From positions 42,793 to 106,792 of the forward strand of contig CANRSN010000004.1 in assembly GCA_947642455.1 (NCBI GenBank): DNA of 64,000 bases, in the 5' to 3' direction. The stretch's first letter is position 1. Each line of letters opens with the position of its first letter. Positions 16,912 through 25,800 of the stretch are shown here, in pieces. A program made the position numbers and the translations under genes. The notes below the pieces were generated by a model. It was given only the letters and a program-made list of their open reading frames with translations, searched no databases and was not told the origin of the DNA. This DNA is from an uncultured Clostridiaceae bacterium. Its GTDB lineage: Bacteria; Bacillota; Clostridia; TANB77; CAG-508.

Positions 16912-17667
16912 ATGCCAAACGTACTAAGTTTAGAAACTACTAAATATTCAATAAAGATAGAGAACTTTGAAGGTCCTCTTGATCTGCTGTGCCATCTAAT
17001 TGAAAAAAATAAAATGGATATATATGAAGTAAAAATAAGTGAAGTAACAGATCAATATATAGAATATATACATCAAATGGAAAAGATGAACTTAGAAATA
17101 GCAAGTGAATTTTTAATTATGGCATCAACTCTAATATATTTGAAATCAAAAAATCTTTTGCCAACAGAAGTTGAAGATGAAAAAGAATTAACAGAAGAGG
17201 AACTTTTACAAAGAATAATAGAATATAAAAAATATAAAGAAATTTCAAATACTTTTAGAGAGAATTATAATATATTTTCAAAAATATATTATAGAATGCC
17301 AGAAGAAATAGAGTTACCAAAACAAAAACTAGATAGGAATTTTGATAAAAATAAAATATCAGATTTATATAGGAAAATAGTAGAGAAAACTAGTAATAAA
17401 TTAAATCAAAATGCAAAAAATATTGAGAAAATAGCCATTACAGATACATACACAGTTGGGAGTAAAGTAAAAGAAATGTTTAGGGAGTTACTTAAAAGGC
17501 CTAGGTTTGTATTTAATAAAATGTATACATTTTCAAGGTGTAATAAACAAGAGGTGGTAACAGCTTTTACAGGTCTATTAGAACTTTCAAGAAGGAGCAA
17601 AGTTGTTACAACACAAGAAGAATTGTTTGGAGATATTATAGTAGAAAAGGCTAAAAAAACTAAATAA
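16912..17667 (+). CDS. scpA: Segregation and condensation protein A
   Basis: Kleisin subunit that joins Smc and ScpB in the bacterial condensin. The 251-residue product holds the family N-terminal motif IENFEGPLDLLCHLIEKNK, the helical TLIYLKSKNLLP, and a C-terminal winged-helix region with VVTAFTGLLELSRR and a terminal beta hairpin. Start ATG 16912 follows AAAGGAAG; an in-frame ATG at 16870 has none. scpB, usually next, is not in the window; the following genes are ytfI and ytfJ, which are also near scpAB in Bacillus. Confidence 0.93.
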   Translation: MPNVLSLETTKYSIKIENFEGPLDLLCHLIEKNKMDIYEVKISEVTDQYIEYIHQMEKMNLEIASEFLIMASTLIYLKSKNLLPTEVEDEKELTEEELLQRIIEYKKYKEISNTFRENYNIFSKIYYRMPEEIELPKQKLDRNFDKNKISDLYRKIVEKTSNKLNQNAKNIEKIAITDTYTVGSKVKEMFRELLKRPRFVFNKMYTFSRCNKQEVVTAFTGLLELSRRSKVVTTQEELFGDIIVEKAKKTK

Positions 17668-17727
17668 TAAGAATAAAAAAGAAAAAAATGGAAAAACTAA
17701 TATCATAACTTCAAAGGAGGTTATTAA

Positions 17728-18366
17728 ATGATATTAGTTTTAATTTTTTTAGCAATAATAATATTTTTAGCTCTGCTAGTATTAGCTATATTTTCATTAA
17801 CAATACAATTAAATATAAAAGACTTTGAATTTGGAAATATGAGTGATAGAAAAAATTGGAGAATCATATTACAAATAAAGTTATTAGATAAACTCATAAT
17901 ATATAAAACAGTTATAAATGAAAAGAAGATAGAATCGATAGTTAATTCAAAAATAGTCAAAAAGCTAAATATAAAACAAGATGTAAAAAATGAGATAAAG
18001 TTTAGAAAAAAGGAAATGTTTGAGTTAATAAAAAAAATAAGATTAGAAATAGTAATGTTAAATTTGAAAATATGGTTGGGAGTAGAAGATGCAATATTAA
18101 CTTCATTTATAGTGGCAGGAATAGGAAGTATTATAGGAATAGTTTTACCATTTTTAATAGAAAAGAAAAATATGAAAAGGTGCAAATATTTTGTAAATCC
18201 TGTATATATGCAAAAAGATTTATATAATATCAAATTAAATAGTATAATTAAAGTAAAAATGGTACATATTATTAATATGATATATATTTTAACAATGAAA
18301 AGGAGAGATGTAAATGAACGAGCATCCAATAGAAGGTCTTATGACTACAGCAATGGATTCAATTAG
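17728..18366 (+). CDS. ytfI: DUF2953 membrane protein (YtfI-like)
   Basis: A 212-residue protein with an N-terminal membrane helix (residues 2-26), a polar middle and a second hydrophobic segment near 128-148 (FIVAGIGSIIGIVLPFLI). It matches the DUF2953 family by size, topology and position directly ahead of ytfJ, the same pair as in Bacillus. AAAGGAGG precedes the ATG. The coding end overlaps the ytfJ start by 53 bases in another frame. No biochemical function is known; co-occurrence with ytfJ suggests a role in sporulation. Confidence 0.72.
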   Translation: MILVLIFLAIIIFLALLVLAIFSLTIQLNIKDFEFGNMSDRKNWRIILQIKLLDKLIIYKTVINEKKIESIVNSKIVKKLNIKQDVKNEIKFRKKEMFELIKKIRLEIVMLNLKIWLGVEDAILTSFIVAGIGSIIGIVLPFLIEKKNMKRCKYFVNPVYMQKDLYNIKLNSIIKVKMVHIINMIYILTMKRRDVNERASNRRSYDYSNGFN

Positions 18367-18943
18367 AGAGATGATAGATGTAAATACTATAATAGGAGAA
18401 CCAATAGAAACATCTAGTAATATTATAATTATTCCAATTTCAAAAGTTGGATTTGGATTTGCAGCAGGAGGAAGCGAATTTAAAGGTGAAACAATAGATG
18501 AGTACAAAAAAAGAGAAAAAGAGGAAGAAATACAATATAAATTACCATTTGGTGGTGGTAGTGGAGCAGGTGTAAGTATTACACCAGTAGCATTTTTAGT
18601 AGTTACTCCTAATAATGTAAAATTGTTACCTGTAAGTCATAGTTCTTGTGTGGATAGATTATTAGACTATGTACCAGATTTAGTTGAAAAAACAAATAAT
18701 TTAATTAATAAGCAAATGACAAATAAAAAAGAAGAAAAGAAACAAGAAGAACAAAGAAGACAACGTGAAAGAAGAGAGGAAAAAGAAGAAAGACAAAGAA
18801 CAATTATTGAGGAACCTACAAACATTAGTAATCCTATAATAGTTCCAAACCCTACAAAGTTACATCCAAAGAGGACGAGACCTGCAACATATGAGTATGA
18901 ATATGATGAAACAAATCCAGATAATATGGGATATGATGACTAG
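18314..18943 (+). CDS. ytfJ: YtfJ/GerW family sporulation protein
   Basis: Forespore protein family linked to spore germination (GerW in Streptomyces). Conserved core in order: HPIEGLMTTAMDSIREMIDVNTIIGEPI, SKVGFGFAAGGSEF (shortened here), PFGGGSGAGVSITPVAFLV and a helix with VDRLLDYVPDLVEK. The C-terminal 70 residues are extended, first a charged coiled stretch of EEQRRQRERR type and then a Pro/Asn/Tyr tail not typical of the family. AAAGGAGAG precedes the ATG. 209 residues. Confidence 0.93.
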   Translation: MNEHPIEGLMTTAMDSIREMIDVNTIIGEPIETSSNIIIIPISKVGFGFAAGGSEFKGETIDEYKKREKEEEIQYKLPFGGGSGAGVSITPVAFLVVTPNNVKLLPVSHSSCVDRLLDYVPDLVEKTNNLINKQMTNKKEEKKQEEQRRQRERREEKEERQRTIIEEPTNISNPIIVPNPTKLHPKRTRPATYEYEYDETNPDNMGYDD

Positions 18944-18956
18944 TAGGAACAAATTG

Positions 18957-19148
18957 GTTACTGTTCACACTGCACGAGTTAATCTGTCTACAAACTTTAT
19001 ATGTATATATTTTTTCACTTCCCCATCTAAGAAAATGTAATTCGCTAATCGCTCAAACATTTTCTAAGAAGGTCCCCACAAAATCGTTGCAAAATATATA
19101 CATATAAAGTTTGTAGACTAATACATATATTAAAGAGTGAACAGTAAC
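18957..19148. repeat. Family C inverted-repeat element (192 bp)
   Basis: Ends are GTTACTGTTCAC and its complement GTGAACAGTAAC; the inner arm GTCTACAAACTTTATATG matches its complement on the other side, so the terminal repeats span about 57 bases. The centre has a second hairpin (TCTAAGAAAATGT with ACATTTTCT). No coding capacity. This fills most of the gap between ytfJ and the next gene. Confidence 0.85.
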
Positions 19149-19188
19149 ACAAATTGTACACTTTTTTGCAGAAACTCGAAAAAGAATA

Positions 19189-19217
19189 TTGACATAAAAT
19201 ACGATACTATGTATAAT
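19189..19217 (+). promoter_or_regulatory. Strong promoter of the 19.3 kb gene
   Basis: Consensus TTGACA at 19189-19194 and TATAAT at 19212-19217, spacer 17. Confidence 0.8.
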
Positions 19218-19282
19218 ATATAAGAATTTATTTGAAAAGCTCTCCAAAACAATCCAATTAAATAAGCAAAAGGAGTGAAATT

Positions 19283-19660
19283 ATGGGAAGATATGAAATA
19301 ATCCAAAAGGTAAAACAGGAGTTGCGGAAATTAAAAGATGTTGAACATGTTGAGGATTTGATGAATGCAAAAAGAACAGATGAACTTTTGCAAATTGTAA
19401 AAGAACTTGACTTTGATGAAGTTCATAAGTTCTTAAATAGTAACACCTTAGATATGCTTGAAGAAGACTATGACGGTTACTGTATGGAACTAGCATTTTA
19501 TATCAGTGTGTCAGGATATAGTGAAGGAGATTTCCTTAGAGATATCGATGAATTTATACGCAAATTGTCATGTGTTAGTGAACTAGGGGAAATGATCGCA
19601 GGAGCATTAGATTGTTTCACACTAGATGAAATAACTATTGAACAATTAGTTGGGAATTAA
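19283..19660 (+). CDS. Acidic helical protein of unknown function
   Basis: No family recognised. The 125-residue product is acidic and helical without membrane segments (VEHVEDLMNAKRTDELLQIV, DMLEEDYDGYCMELAFYISV, DEFIRKLSCVSELGEMIAG). It stands alone: a consensus promoter and AAAGGAG ahead, a terminator behind. Codon choice is less A+T-driven than in neighbouring genes (more GTT, GAG, CTT, GGT), and a mobile repeat lies on each side, both compatible with acquisition. Soluble cytosolic protein; role unknown. Confidence 0.7.
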   Translation: MGRYEIIQKVKQELRKLKDVEHVEDLMNAKRTDELLQIVKELDFDEVHKFLNSNTLDMLEEDYDGYCMELAFYISVSGYSEGDFLRDIDEFIRKLSCVSELGEMIAGALDCFTLDEITIEQLVGN

Positions 19661-19726
19661 TTAATATTTGATGTAAAAGTAAAAGTGGCTATAATGAGGT
19701 TTTGTAGTGGATATTTTGGAGAGAAA

Positions 19727-19764
19727 AAGAACTAACAGTGTAATTTTGCTGTTAGTTCTTAAGT
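19727..19764 (+). terminator. Hairpin terminator
   Basis: AAGAACTAACAG and CTGTTAGTTCTT form a perfect 12 bp stem with a 10-base loop, followed by AAGTTTT. Confidence 0.7.
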
Positions 19765-19800
19765 TTTGTATATACAATTTCGATTACTTTTGAATTCTTA

Positions 19801-19872
19801 CATAGCCAGTAAAGAACTTTACAAAAATAAATATTCATATTCGTGTAGAAAATATTTTAAGCCTAGAACTTG
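19801..19872. repeat. Family B right-half fragment
   Basis: GCCAGTAAAGAACTTTACAA, then ATAAATATTCATATTCGTGTAG and TTAAGCCTAGAACTT match the right half of the copy at 45679-45882. The left half is missing. Confidence 0.65.
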
Positions 19873-19950
19873 CTATTAAAAAAATACCGAAACTATTGCA
19901 TTTACATTTAAAAAATATTATGGTATTATTTAATTATTGGAGTGAGAAAA

Positions 19951-20844
19951 TTGAAAAATGAAAAAGATGTACCAGATTTTTTATATAAAAAATTATTAAA
20001 TCAATATGGTGAAGAAAAAACAAATAAAATAATAGAAGGATATTCAAAGCAAAGGAAAGTAACTTTAAGAGTAAATACAATAAAAACAGATATAAATACT
20101 ATAAAAAGTGAACTTGATAAGGCACAAATTGAATATAGGGAAGTTTTTTGGAATAAAACAGCATTAATAATACAAAATGTTAGAGAAGAAGAAATTAGAA
20201 AATTAAAAATTTACGAAGAAGGAGAAATATATTTACAAAGTTTGTCTTCAATGATACCATCAATTATAATAGAGCCAAAGGCTAATGAAAATATTTTAGA
20301 TATGGCAGCAGCGCCAGGAGGGAAGACAACCCAGATGGCTGCAATTTCAAAGAATAAATCTATAATTACGGCTTGTGAGAAAAATAAAATAAGAGCAGAA
20401 AGATTAAAATATAACTTACAAAAACAAGGTGTAACATGTACTTATGTGATGGCTGTAGATTCAAGAAAATTAGACAATTTCTTTTCTTTTGATAAAATAT
20501 TATTAGATGCACCTTGTAGTGGAAGTGGGACAATATATACACTAGGTAATATGCAAATTACAGAAGAACTAATAAATAGATCTGTAAAAACTCAGGAAGA
20601 ATTACTGCAAAAGGCGTTAAATATATTAAAACATGGAGGAGAAATGGTTTATTCAACCTGTTCTATATTATTAGAAGAAAATGAAAAAGTTTTAGAAAAA
20701 GTATTGTCAAAATGTAATGCTGAAATAATTCCAATAAAAATGGAAGGAATTTCTCAATTACCCACAAGCATTGAAGGCACAATATGTGTGCTCCCAACAG
20801 AGCTATATGAAGGTTTCTTTGTTGCTAAAATAAAAAAGAGATAA
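19951..20844 (+). CDS. RsmB/NOP2-type rRNA or tRNA m5C methyltransferase
   Basis: S-adenosylmethionine-dependent cytosine-C5 methyltransferase of the Sun/NOL1/NOP2 family, 297 residues. Visible are the cofactor motif DMAAAPGGKTTQ, motif IV DAPCSGSGTI with its catalytic-cycle cysteine, and motif VI YSTCSILLEENE with the nucleophile cysteine. The start is taken as TTG 19951, six bases after GGAGTG; a GTG at 19942 lies within that site. It lacks the N-terminal NusB-like domain of RsmB and the PUA-type tail of RsmF, so the exact target base cannot be read from sequence. Confidence 0.88.
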   Translation: MKNEKDVPDFLYKKLLNQYGEEKTNKIIEGYSKQRKVTLRVNTIKTDINTIKSELDKAQIEYREVFWNKTALIIQNVREEEIRKLKIYEEGEIYLQSLSSMIPSIIIEPKANENILDMAAAPGGKTTQMAAISKNKSIITACEKNKIRAERLKYNLQKQGVTCTYVMAVDSRKLDNFFSFDKILLDAPCSGSGTIYTLGNMQITEELINRSVKTQEELLQKALNILKHGGEMVYSTCSILLEENEKVLEKVLSKCNAEIIPIKMEGISQLPTSIEGTICVLPTELYEGFFVAKIKKR

Positions 20845-20964
20845 TTTTTTATAGATTAAAAGAATATAAAACCTTGTTATATTTTCCTAGTATATAAAAA
20901 CAGTTATTGGACTAAAATATCTTTTTATTACATATATTTTAATAGATAATTAGGAGGTCTATAT

Positions 20965-22200
20965 ATGTATAAAAAGATATTTAGTTTTTTAATAATATTA
21001 ATAACATTATTGTCAATACTAACATTTAGCCTTGCGAATAATGAATTAGATACAATATATGTTTGGTCTAATAATGCTACTTCATTAAATGAAGCATTAA
21101 ATAACAAAACAGTTTCAACTACACCAGTTGATTTAAAGTTAGAATCAGAGTCGGCAATACTAATAGAGCAATCTACTGGTAAAATATTGTATGAGCATAA
21201 CAGTCATGAAGTATTACGTCCAGCATCAGTAACAAAAGTAATGAGTATATTATTAATAATGGAAGCATTAGATGTTGGAAAAATATCATTAACAGACAAA
21301 ATTCCATGTACTGAAAATGCAAGTAATATGGGAGGTTCTCAAATTTGGTTAGATGTAAGAGAAACTCTTACAGTAGACGAAATGCTAAAGGCAATTTGTG
21401 TTGCATCAGCAAATGATTGTACAGTAGCGATGGCAGAATATTTGGAAGGCTCAGAAGAAGCATTTGTTGAAAAAATGAATATGCGTGCAAAAGAATTAGG
21501 AATGAAAGATACATGTTTTAAAAATTGTCATGGTTTAGATACAGATGGTCATGTTACATCAAGCTATGATATTTCGTTGATGTCTAGAGAATTACTTAGT
21601 AAGCATCCAACAATCACAAAATACACAACAATATGGACTGATACTTTAAGAGATGGAAAGTCAGGTCTTACAAATACAAATAAACTTATAAGAAATTATG
21701 AAGGAGCAACAGGGCTAAAAACAGGTTCAACTGGTTTGGCATTATTCAATTTATCTGCAAGTGCTACAAGAAATGGCTTATCACTAATTGCTGTAATAAT
21801 GAAAGCACCAACAACAAAAGTAAGGTTTAGTGAAGCACAAAAATTGTTGGATTATGGATTTAGTAATTATTCATTTAAGCAGTTTGCAAAAAAGGGAGAA
21901 GTGCTAAAAAATGTAAATGTTACAAAAGGAACAACACAAAGCATAGAGACTATTTTTGAAAATGATGTTGGAACATTACTTCAAAAAGGTTCTGGTAGTG
22001 ATATTGAGCAAATTATTAGTATGCCAGATAATATTACAGCACCTGTAACAGTTGGTCAAAAGATAGGAGAAATCTCATATAAATTAAATGGAGAGGTTAT
22101 TTGTAGTGTTAATATTATTTCAAATACAGAAGTTAAGAAAATTAGCATTTCTAATATGATGGAGAAACTTTTTTTCAATTGGTTTAGACTACTCAGATAA
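20965..22200 (+). CDS. D-alanyl-D-alanine carboxypeptidase (DacF/PBP5 type)
   Basis: Low-molecular-weight penicillin-binding protein that trims the terminal D-Ala of peptidoglycan stem peptides. Signal peptide at residues 1-25 (FLIILITLLSILTFSLA). Active-site motifs: SxxK as SVTK at 88-91, SxN in CVASANDCTVAM near 148, and KTG in GLKTGSTG near 253. A C-terminal beta domain and a short amphipathic tail (MEKLFFNWFRLL) typical of membrane-attached family members close the 411 residues. TAGGAGG precedes the ATG. Resembles DacF, but DacA-like housekeeping use cannot be excluded. Confidence 0.92.
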   Translation: MYKKIFSFLIILITLLSILTFSLANNELDTIYVWSNNATSLNEALNNKTVSTTPVDLKLESESAILIEQSTGKILYEHNSHEVLRPASVTKVMSILLIMEALDVGKISLTDKIPCTENASNMGGSQIWLDVRETLTVDEMLKAICVASANDCTVAMAEYLEGSEEAFVEKMNMRAKELGMKDTCFKNCHGLDTDGHVTSSYDISLMSRELLSKHPTITKYTTIWTDTLRDGKSGLTNTNKLIRNYEGATGLKTGSTGLALFNLSASATRNGLSLIAVIMKAPTTKVRFSEAQKLLDYGFSNYSFKQFAKKGEVLKNVNVTKGTTQSIETIFENDVGTLLQKGSGSDIEQIISMPDNITAPVTVGQKIGEISYKLNGEVICSVNIISNTEVKKISISNMMEKLFFNWFRLLR

Positions 22201-22266
22201 AATGTATGGTTATTAATAAAAAGTACAAATTTGAGTATAATATGTAGTATAAAAGGAGGTATAAAC

Positions 22267-22440
22267 ATGGAAAAAAATCAAAAAATTAATTGTACAGTCA
22301 CAAGCTGTAGATATAATAAAAATCAAGAGCAAGAATGTGCTTTAGAGCAAATAATTGTTACACCTATACAAAATTGTACTACTAAACAACCAGATGAATC
22401 TATGTGTAGTAGTTATAAAAATAATGAAAAATATTACTAA
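22267..22440 (+). CDS. DUF1540 domain small cysteine protein
   Basis: A 57-residue protein with the DUF1540 pattern: INCTVTSCRYN followed by a cysteine in QECAL, then QNCTT and DESMCSSY, five cysteines likely binding a metal. AAAGGAGG at 22253-22260 fixes the ATG at 22267. Function of the family is unknown; members are common in clostridia, often as single short genes. Confidence 0.82.
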   Translation: MEKNQKINCTVTSCRYNKNQEQECALEQIIVTPIQNCTTKQPDESMCSSYKNNEKYY

Positions 22441-22444
22441 AATC

Positions 22445-22473
22445 TTGAAAATTTTGAAAAAATGTAGTAAAAT
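22445..22473 (+). promoter_or_regulatory. Promoter of the 22.5 kb gene
   Basis: TTGAAA at 22445-22450 and TAAAAT at 22468-22473, spacer 17. A leader hairpin ACTTGG/CCAAGT follows at 22498-22516, before the ribosome binding site. Confidence 0.65.
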
Positions 22474-22542
22474 AAAGATGTTATAAATGTTTTTATTACT
22501 TGGATAATAACCAAGTGAAATTTGCTACAAGGAGGACATTTT

Positions 22543-22995
22543 ATGAAGCGAGAATTTTATGTGGAACGGCGAAGGGTTATTTTAAGAACGGCTAAGGGAA
22601 TTGATGCCGCAGATTATGTATGCCAAATGTACCCAAATAACCGTCAAGAAAAACAAAGGGAGGAAGAAAGAAACAAGCTAGAAACTCAGCTTAAAAATGT
22701 TGATGACGGATTGTCTGTAGTAACAGTATTAAGACAAGGTGACAAAAAATTTATTGGTTTTATTTTTGCAAAACCATTAAATGATGAGCATATAGTATTT
22801 CTCGATTTAATCATTCCATGTGACTCAAATAAAAGATTATATGCGTTAGATTGCATAAAGCAATTTGTAAAGACATTAAAAGAGGAAAAGTTATGCAAAA
22901 GTATTACATTTGAAGATTATACATCTTCAGAAAATAAAGAATATATCGAGGAATTCTTAAAAGAATATAAATCGAGAAATATTCAAGTTTATTAA
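22543..22995 (+). CDS. Protein of unknown function, weakly GNAT-like
   Basis: 150 residues, no firm family. The order helix-rich start, a central VVTVLRQGDKKFIGFIFAK beta hairpin, HIVFLDLIIPCDSNKR and a later amphipathic helix recalls a GNAT fold, but the acetyl-CoA loop is not evident. AAGGAGG is eight bases before the ATG at 22543. The 5' part uses CGA, CGG and CGT arginine codons and GCC, GGC-type choices rare in its neighbours, which nearly always use AGA; this hints at a different origin. It has its own promoter and terminator. Confidence 0.68.
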   Translation: MKREFYVERRRVILRTAKGIDAADYVCQMYPNNRQEKQREEERNKLETQLKNVDDGLSVVTVLRQGDKKFIGFIFAKPLNDEHIVFLDLIIPCDSNKRLYALDCIKQFVKTLKEEKLCKSITFEDYTSSENKEYIEEFLKEYKSRNIQVY

Positions 22996-23017
22996 ACTAC
23001 TATATGAAATATAACGA

Positions 23018-23046
23018 AAAAATCCAGCTAAAAACTGGATTTTTTT
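23018..23046. terminator. Bidirectional hairpin terminator
   Basis: AAAATCCAG and CTGGATTTT around CTAAAAA with T and A runs on the two sides. It lies between convergent genes and can serve both. Confidence 0.85.
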
Positions 23047-23077
23047 GTTTGGATTCTACACTGTATTAATAATGAAA

Positions 23078-23962
23078 TTATTGAAAAGGAACATTTATAG
23101 TACAACAGAACCCATTTAAGTAATTTAGAATTTTATTATCTCCAGAAAAGTTAAATTTAATTTTATAACTACATAACATTTGAGTTTTAACTTTAAATTT
23201 TTTATTTATTTCATTATATCCATATTTTCCATCTCCAATAATAGGATGTTTTATATGTGCAAAATGTGCTCTTATTTGATGTGTTCGACCAGTTTCTAAA
23301 TTAATGTCTAAAATAGAGTAGTTGTCAGATTTATTTTCTTTTAATACAGAATAAGAAGTTATTATTTCGGAATATCCTTTTTTTGGAGTATCAGAAATGT
23401 ATACTAAAGATTTTTTCTTATCTTTAAAAAGATATGCTATAAGTCGATTTTGCTTTTCCTTAAAAAGTCCGTGTACTACAGCTATATAGTGTTTTTCAAT
23501 TTCTTTTTGTTTAAACTTTTCTAATAAAATAGATAATGACTCTTCATTTTTAGCAAATAAAACTAAACCGATAGTATTTCTATCTAACCTGTGGCAAGGT
23601 TCTACAAAATTTTCTCCATGGGATTTACAGTACTGTTTAACATGATATGACAGACAATTTAAATTGCCTGTAACTTCTATATTTGCAGGCTTATTAATAA
23701 TTATAATATTTTTATCTTCATAAATTATTTCTAAATTAAAGATATTGGATGGTGACATTAATAATCCATCAGCGATGAAAACTTGAATTTCATCTCCAGA
23801 ATGAATTATAACATTTTCGGATACTCTTTTATTATTAATTTTTATGTCTTTTTTTCTAAGTGTTTTATATAAAGTACTTTGCTTTAAATTTGGAAACTTT
23901 TCAAATAGAAATTTGTTTAATTTTTGATTATTATATTTTTTTTCAACTATTAATTTTTTCAT
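23078..23962 (-). CDS. RluA-family pseudouridine synthase
   Basis: Converts specific uridines in rRNA or tRNA to pseudouridine. The 294-residue product has an N-terminal S4 RNA-binding domain (LNKFLFEKFPNLKQSTLYKTLRKKDIKIN) and the catalytic domain with motif II CHRLDRNTIGLVLFAK, whose aspartate is the nucleophile, followed by HYIAVVHG and the RTHQIRAHFAHIKHPIIGD motif. The family includes RluC and RluD types, which I cannot separate here. Transcribed alone on the minus strand against a shared terminator. Confidence 0.9.
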   Translation of the reverse strand: MKKLIVEKKYNNQKLNKFLFEKFPNLKQSTLYKTLRKKDIKINNKRVSENVIIHSGDEIQVFIADGLLMSPSNIFNLEIIYEDKNIIIINKPANIEVTGNLNCLSYHVKQYCKSHGENFVEPCHRLDRNTIGLVLFAKNEESLSILLEKFKQKEIEKHYIAVVHGLFKEKQNRLIAYLFKDKKKSLVYISDTPKKGYSEIITSYSVLKENKSDNYSILDINLETGRTHQIRAHFAHIKHPIIGDGKYGYNEINKKFKVKTQMLCSYKIKFNFSGDNKILNYLNGFCCTINVPFQ

Positions 23963-24004
23963 AATGATATTATATAATATATAGGAGAATAAATCAATGG
24001 TAAC

Positions 24005-24112
24005 AAATGATATGACCCAGAGCGATTGGCAAAGCCAGTAAAAAACTTTGCCAATACAAATATTATAGTACTTATATGCTTCTAATTTTAATCTGTAAAA
24101 TGTGACAAATTG
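24005..24112. repeat. Family B-related fragment
   Basis: ATGACCCAGAGCGATTGGC and AAGCCAGTAAAAAACTTTG are the family B core; the downstream arm (AATATTATAGTACTTATATG and AATTTTAATCTGT) differs from the other copies but recurs at 32511-32597. It fills most of the gap upstream of the 24.2 kb gene. Confidence 0.65.
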
Positions 24113-24143
24113 TACTTTTTCTACTGTAAAATTCTACATAATA

Positions 24144-24172
24144 TTGACTTTCAAAATTATATTTGATATAAT
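24144..24172 (+). promoter_or_regulatory. Promoter of the 24.2 kb gene
   Basis: TTGACT at 24144-24149 and TATAAT at 24167-24172, spacer 17. Confidence 0.75.
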
Positions 24173-24247
24173 AAGTTTGCATAAAAAATAAACAAAAACA
24201 TTATCTACACATTAAAAACTTTTTCAAATATAGAGTAGGGGAGAAAA

Positions 24248-24799
24248 ATGGGAATTTTAAGAAAATTATTTAATGGAGAGAAAAAAAATAAGAAGAACAC
24301 CAAAAAGAATATATATGATAATTTAGGAACAATAAAACCATTTACTACATTAGAGAATAGCCAATTAAGAAAATTTATTACTATATTATCTCAAAATCAG
24401 GAATTAAATAGCAATGAGAAACAAGCACTTTCAAATTTGTTATACATAATGTATCCAAACTTTGATGCAGAAGGAAATAATATATGGAATTTAGATGATG
24501 GAACTCATTTAATATATAGAAATGAAGATATAGAAATACAATATGAAAAAAAGTCAGAAACAACAGAAGAAAGTATAAATTTTGTATATAAATCAAATCG
24601 CGGAAGTTTTGTTATAAATCAAAATGGAAGAAACAAAATATTTTTCTTAATATATGTTTCAGAATATATATCTACTAAATTATTAGAAATATTAAAAGAG
24701 GTAGAAAATGAAGTTTTAAAGTTGAAAAAAGATAATGGGTATGGAAAATATAGAATTTATGTTGGTAAAATAGAAGGTAAGAAAATTGTAAATGAATAA
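24248..24799 (+). CDS. Protein of unknown function
   Basis: 183 residues; I recognise no family. A very basic N-terminus (FNGEKKNKKNTKKN) is followed by a mixed alpha/beta body with QLRKFITILSQNQELNSNEKQALSNLLYIMYP, a hairpin region around IWNLDDGTHLIYRNEDIEI and a C-terminal helix with EVENEVLKLKKD. No signal peptide or membrane segment. Single gene with its own promoter and a terminator after it; TAGGGGAG lies before the ATG. Confidence 0.7.
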   Translation: MGILRKLFNGEKKNKKNTKKNIYDNLGTIKPFTTLENSQLRKFITILSQNQELNSNEKQALSNLLYIMYPNFDAEGNNIWNLDDGTHLIYRNEDIEIQYEKKSETTEESINFVYKSNRGSFVINQNGRNKIFFLIYVSEYISTKLLEILKEVENEVLKLKKDNGYGKYRIYVGKIEGKKIVNE

Positions 24800-24814
24800 T
24801 AAATTGTAAAAATT

Positions 24815-24873
24815 AAAAATAGCCAAGAATAATCAAGAAAAAGTATTATGATTATTCATTTGGCTATTTTTTT
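24815..24873 (+). terminator. Hairpin terminator
   Basis: AAAAATAGCCAA pairs with TTGGCTATTTTT, with an inner ATAATCA/TGATTAT stem, and ends in TTTTTTT. Confidence 0.85.
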
Positions 24874-24947
24874 GCACAATATCTTATTGCATATTGAATA
24901 AGAAAAACATATATGATAAACTTTAATAGAAAAGGAGGAATGAGAAG

Positions 24948-25760
24948 TTGGAAACAAGAGAATTAGAAAAAATTTCAAAACAAGTAAGAAAACAAATAAT
25001 AGAACAGGTGTATAAAGCACAGTCAGGGCACCCTGGGGGTTCACTTTCTATAGCAGATATTTTAACAGTACTATATTTTAATCAAATGAATATAGATGCA
25101 AATAATCCAAACTCTAGCCTAAGAGATAGGTTAGTATTGTCAAAAGGGCATTGTTCACCAGCATTATATGCAGTACTTGCACAAAAAGGGTATTTTAAAA
25201 ATGAAGAACTAAATACTTTTAGAAAAATAGAAGGAAAATTGCAAGGACATCCAGATATGACAAAAGTACCAGGAGTTGATATGACAACAGGTTCTTTGGG
25301 GCAAGGTCTATCTGTAGCAAATGGAATGGCTTTAAGTTCAAAGCTAAACCATGATGGTTTTAGAGTATATTGTATTTTAGGGGATGGAGAAATTGAAGAA
25401 GGGCAAATATGGGAAGCTGCTATGACATCTCATAAATATAAATTAGATAATTTATGTGTTATCGTAGATAATAATAATTTGCAAATAGATGGAAAAATTG
25501 AAGAAGTCAAAGGTCTAGATAATATTGAAGGAAAGTTTAAAAGTTTTGGATTTAATACGATTGTTGTAAATGGTCATAAAATAGAAGAATTGATAGATGC
25601 TTTTAATACTGCAAAAATGACAAAGGGTATGCCAACTGCAATTATTGCAAAAACTGTAAAGGGCAAAGGTGTAAGTTTTATGGAAAATCAAGCACAATGG
25701 CATGGAAAAGCACCAAATGAAGAAGAGTATAAAATTGCTATAAAAGAATTAGATAAATAA
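24948..25760 (+). CDS. Transketolase, N-terminal subunit
   Basis: Thiamine-diphosphate-binding half of a split transketolase, 270 residues, acting in the non-oxidative pentose phosphate pathway. The motif GDGEIEEGQIWEA with its downstream Asn (DNNNLQIDG) binds diphosphate and magnesium; AQSGHPGGSLSIADIL and SKGHCSPALYAVL are conserved. Start is TTG 24948, nine bases after AAAGGAGG; no in-frame ATG fits. The C-terminal subunit follows 40 bases later, and both are needed for one enzyme. Confidence 0.93.
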   Translation: METRELEKISKQVRKQIIEQVYKAQSGHPGGSLSIADILTVLYFNQMNIDANNPNSSLRDRLVLSKGHCSPALYAVLAQKGYFKNEELNTFRKIEGKLQGHPDMTKVPGVDMTTGSLGQGLSVANGMALSSKLNHDGFRVYCILGDGEIEEGQIWEAAMTSHKYKLDNLCVIVDNNNLQIDGKIEEVKGLDNIEGKFKSFGFNTIVVNGHKIEELIDAFNTAKMTKGMPTAIIAKTVKGKGVSFMENQAQWHGKAPNEEEYKIAIKELDK

Positions 25761-25800
25761 ATAGGCTGAATTTATGCCTTATGAAAGGAATGTGTTAAAT

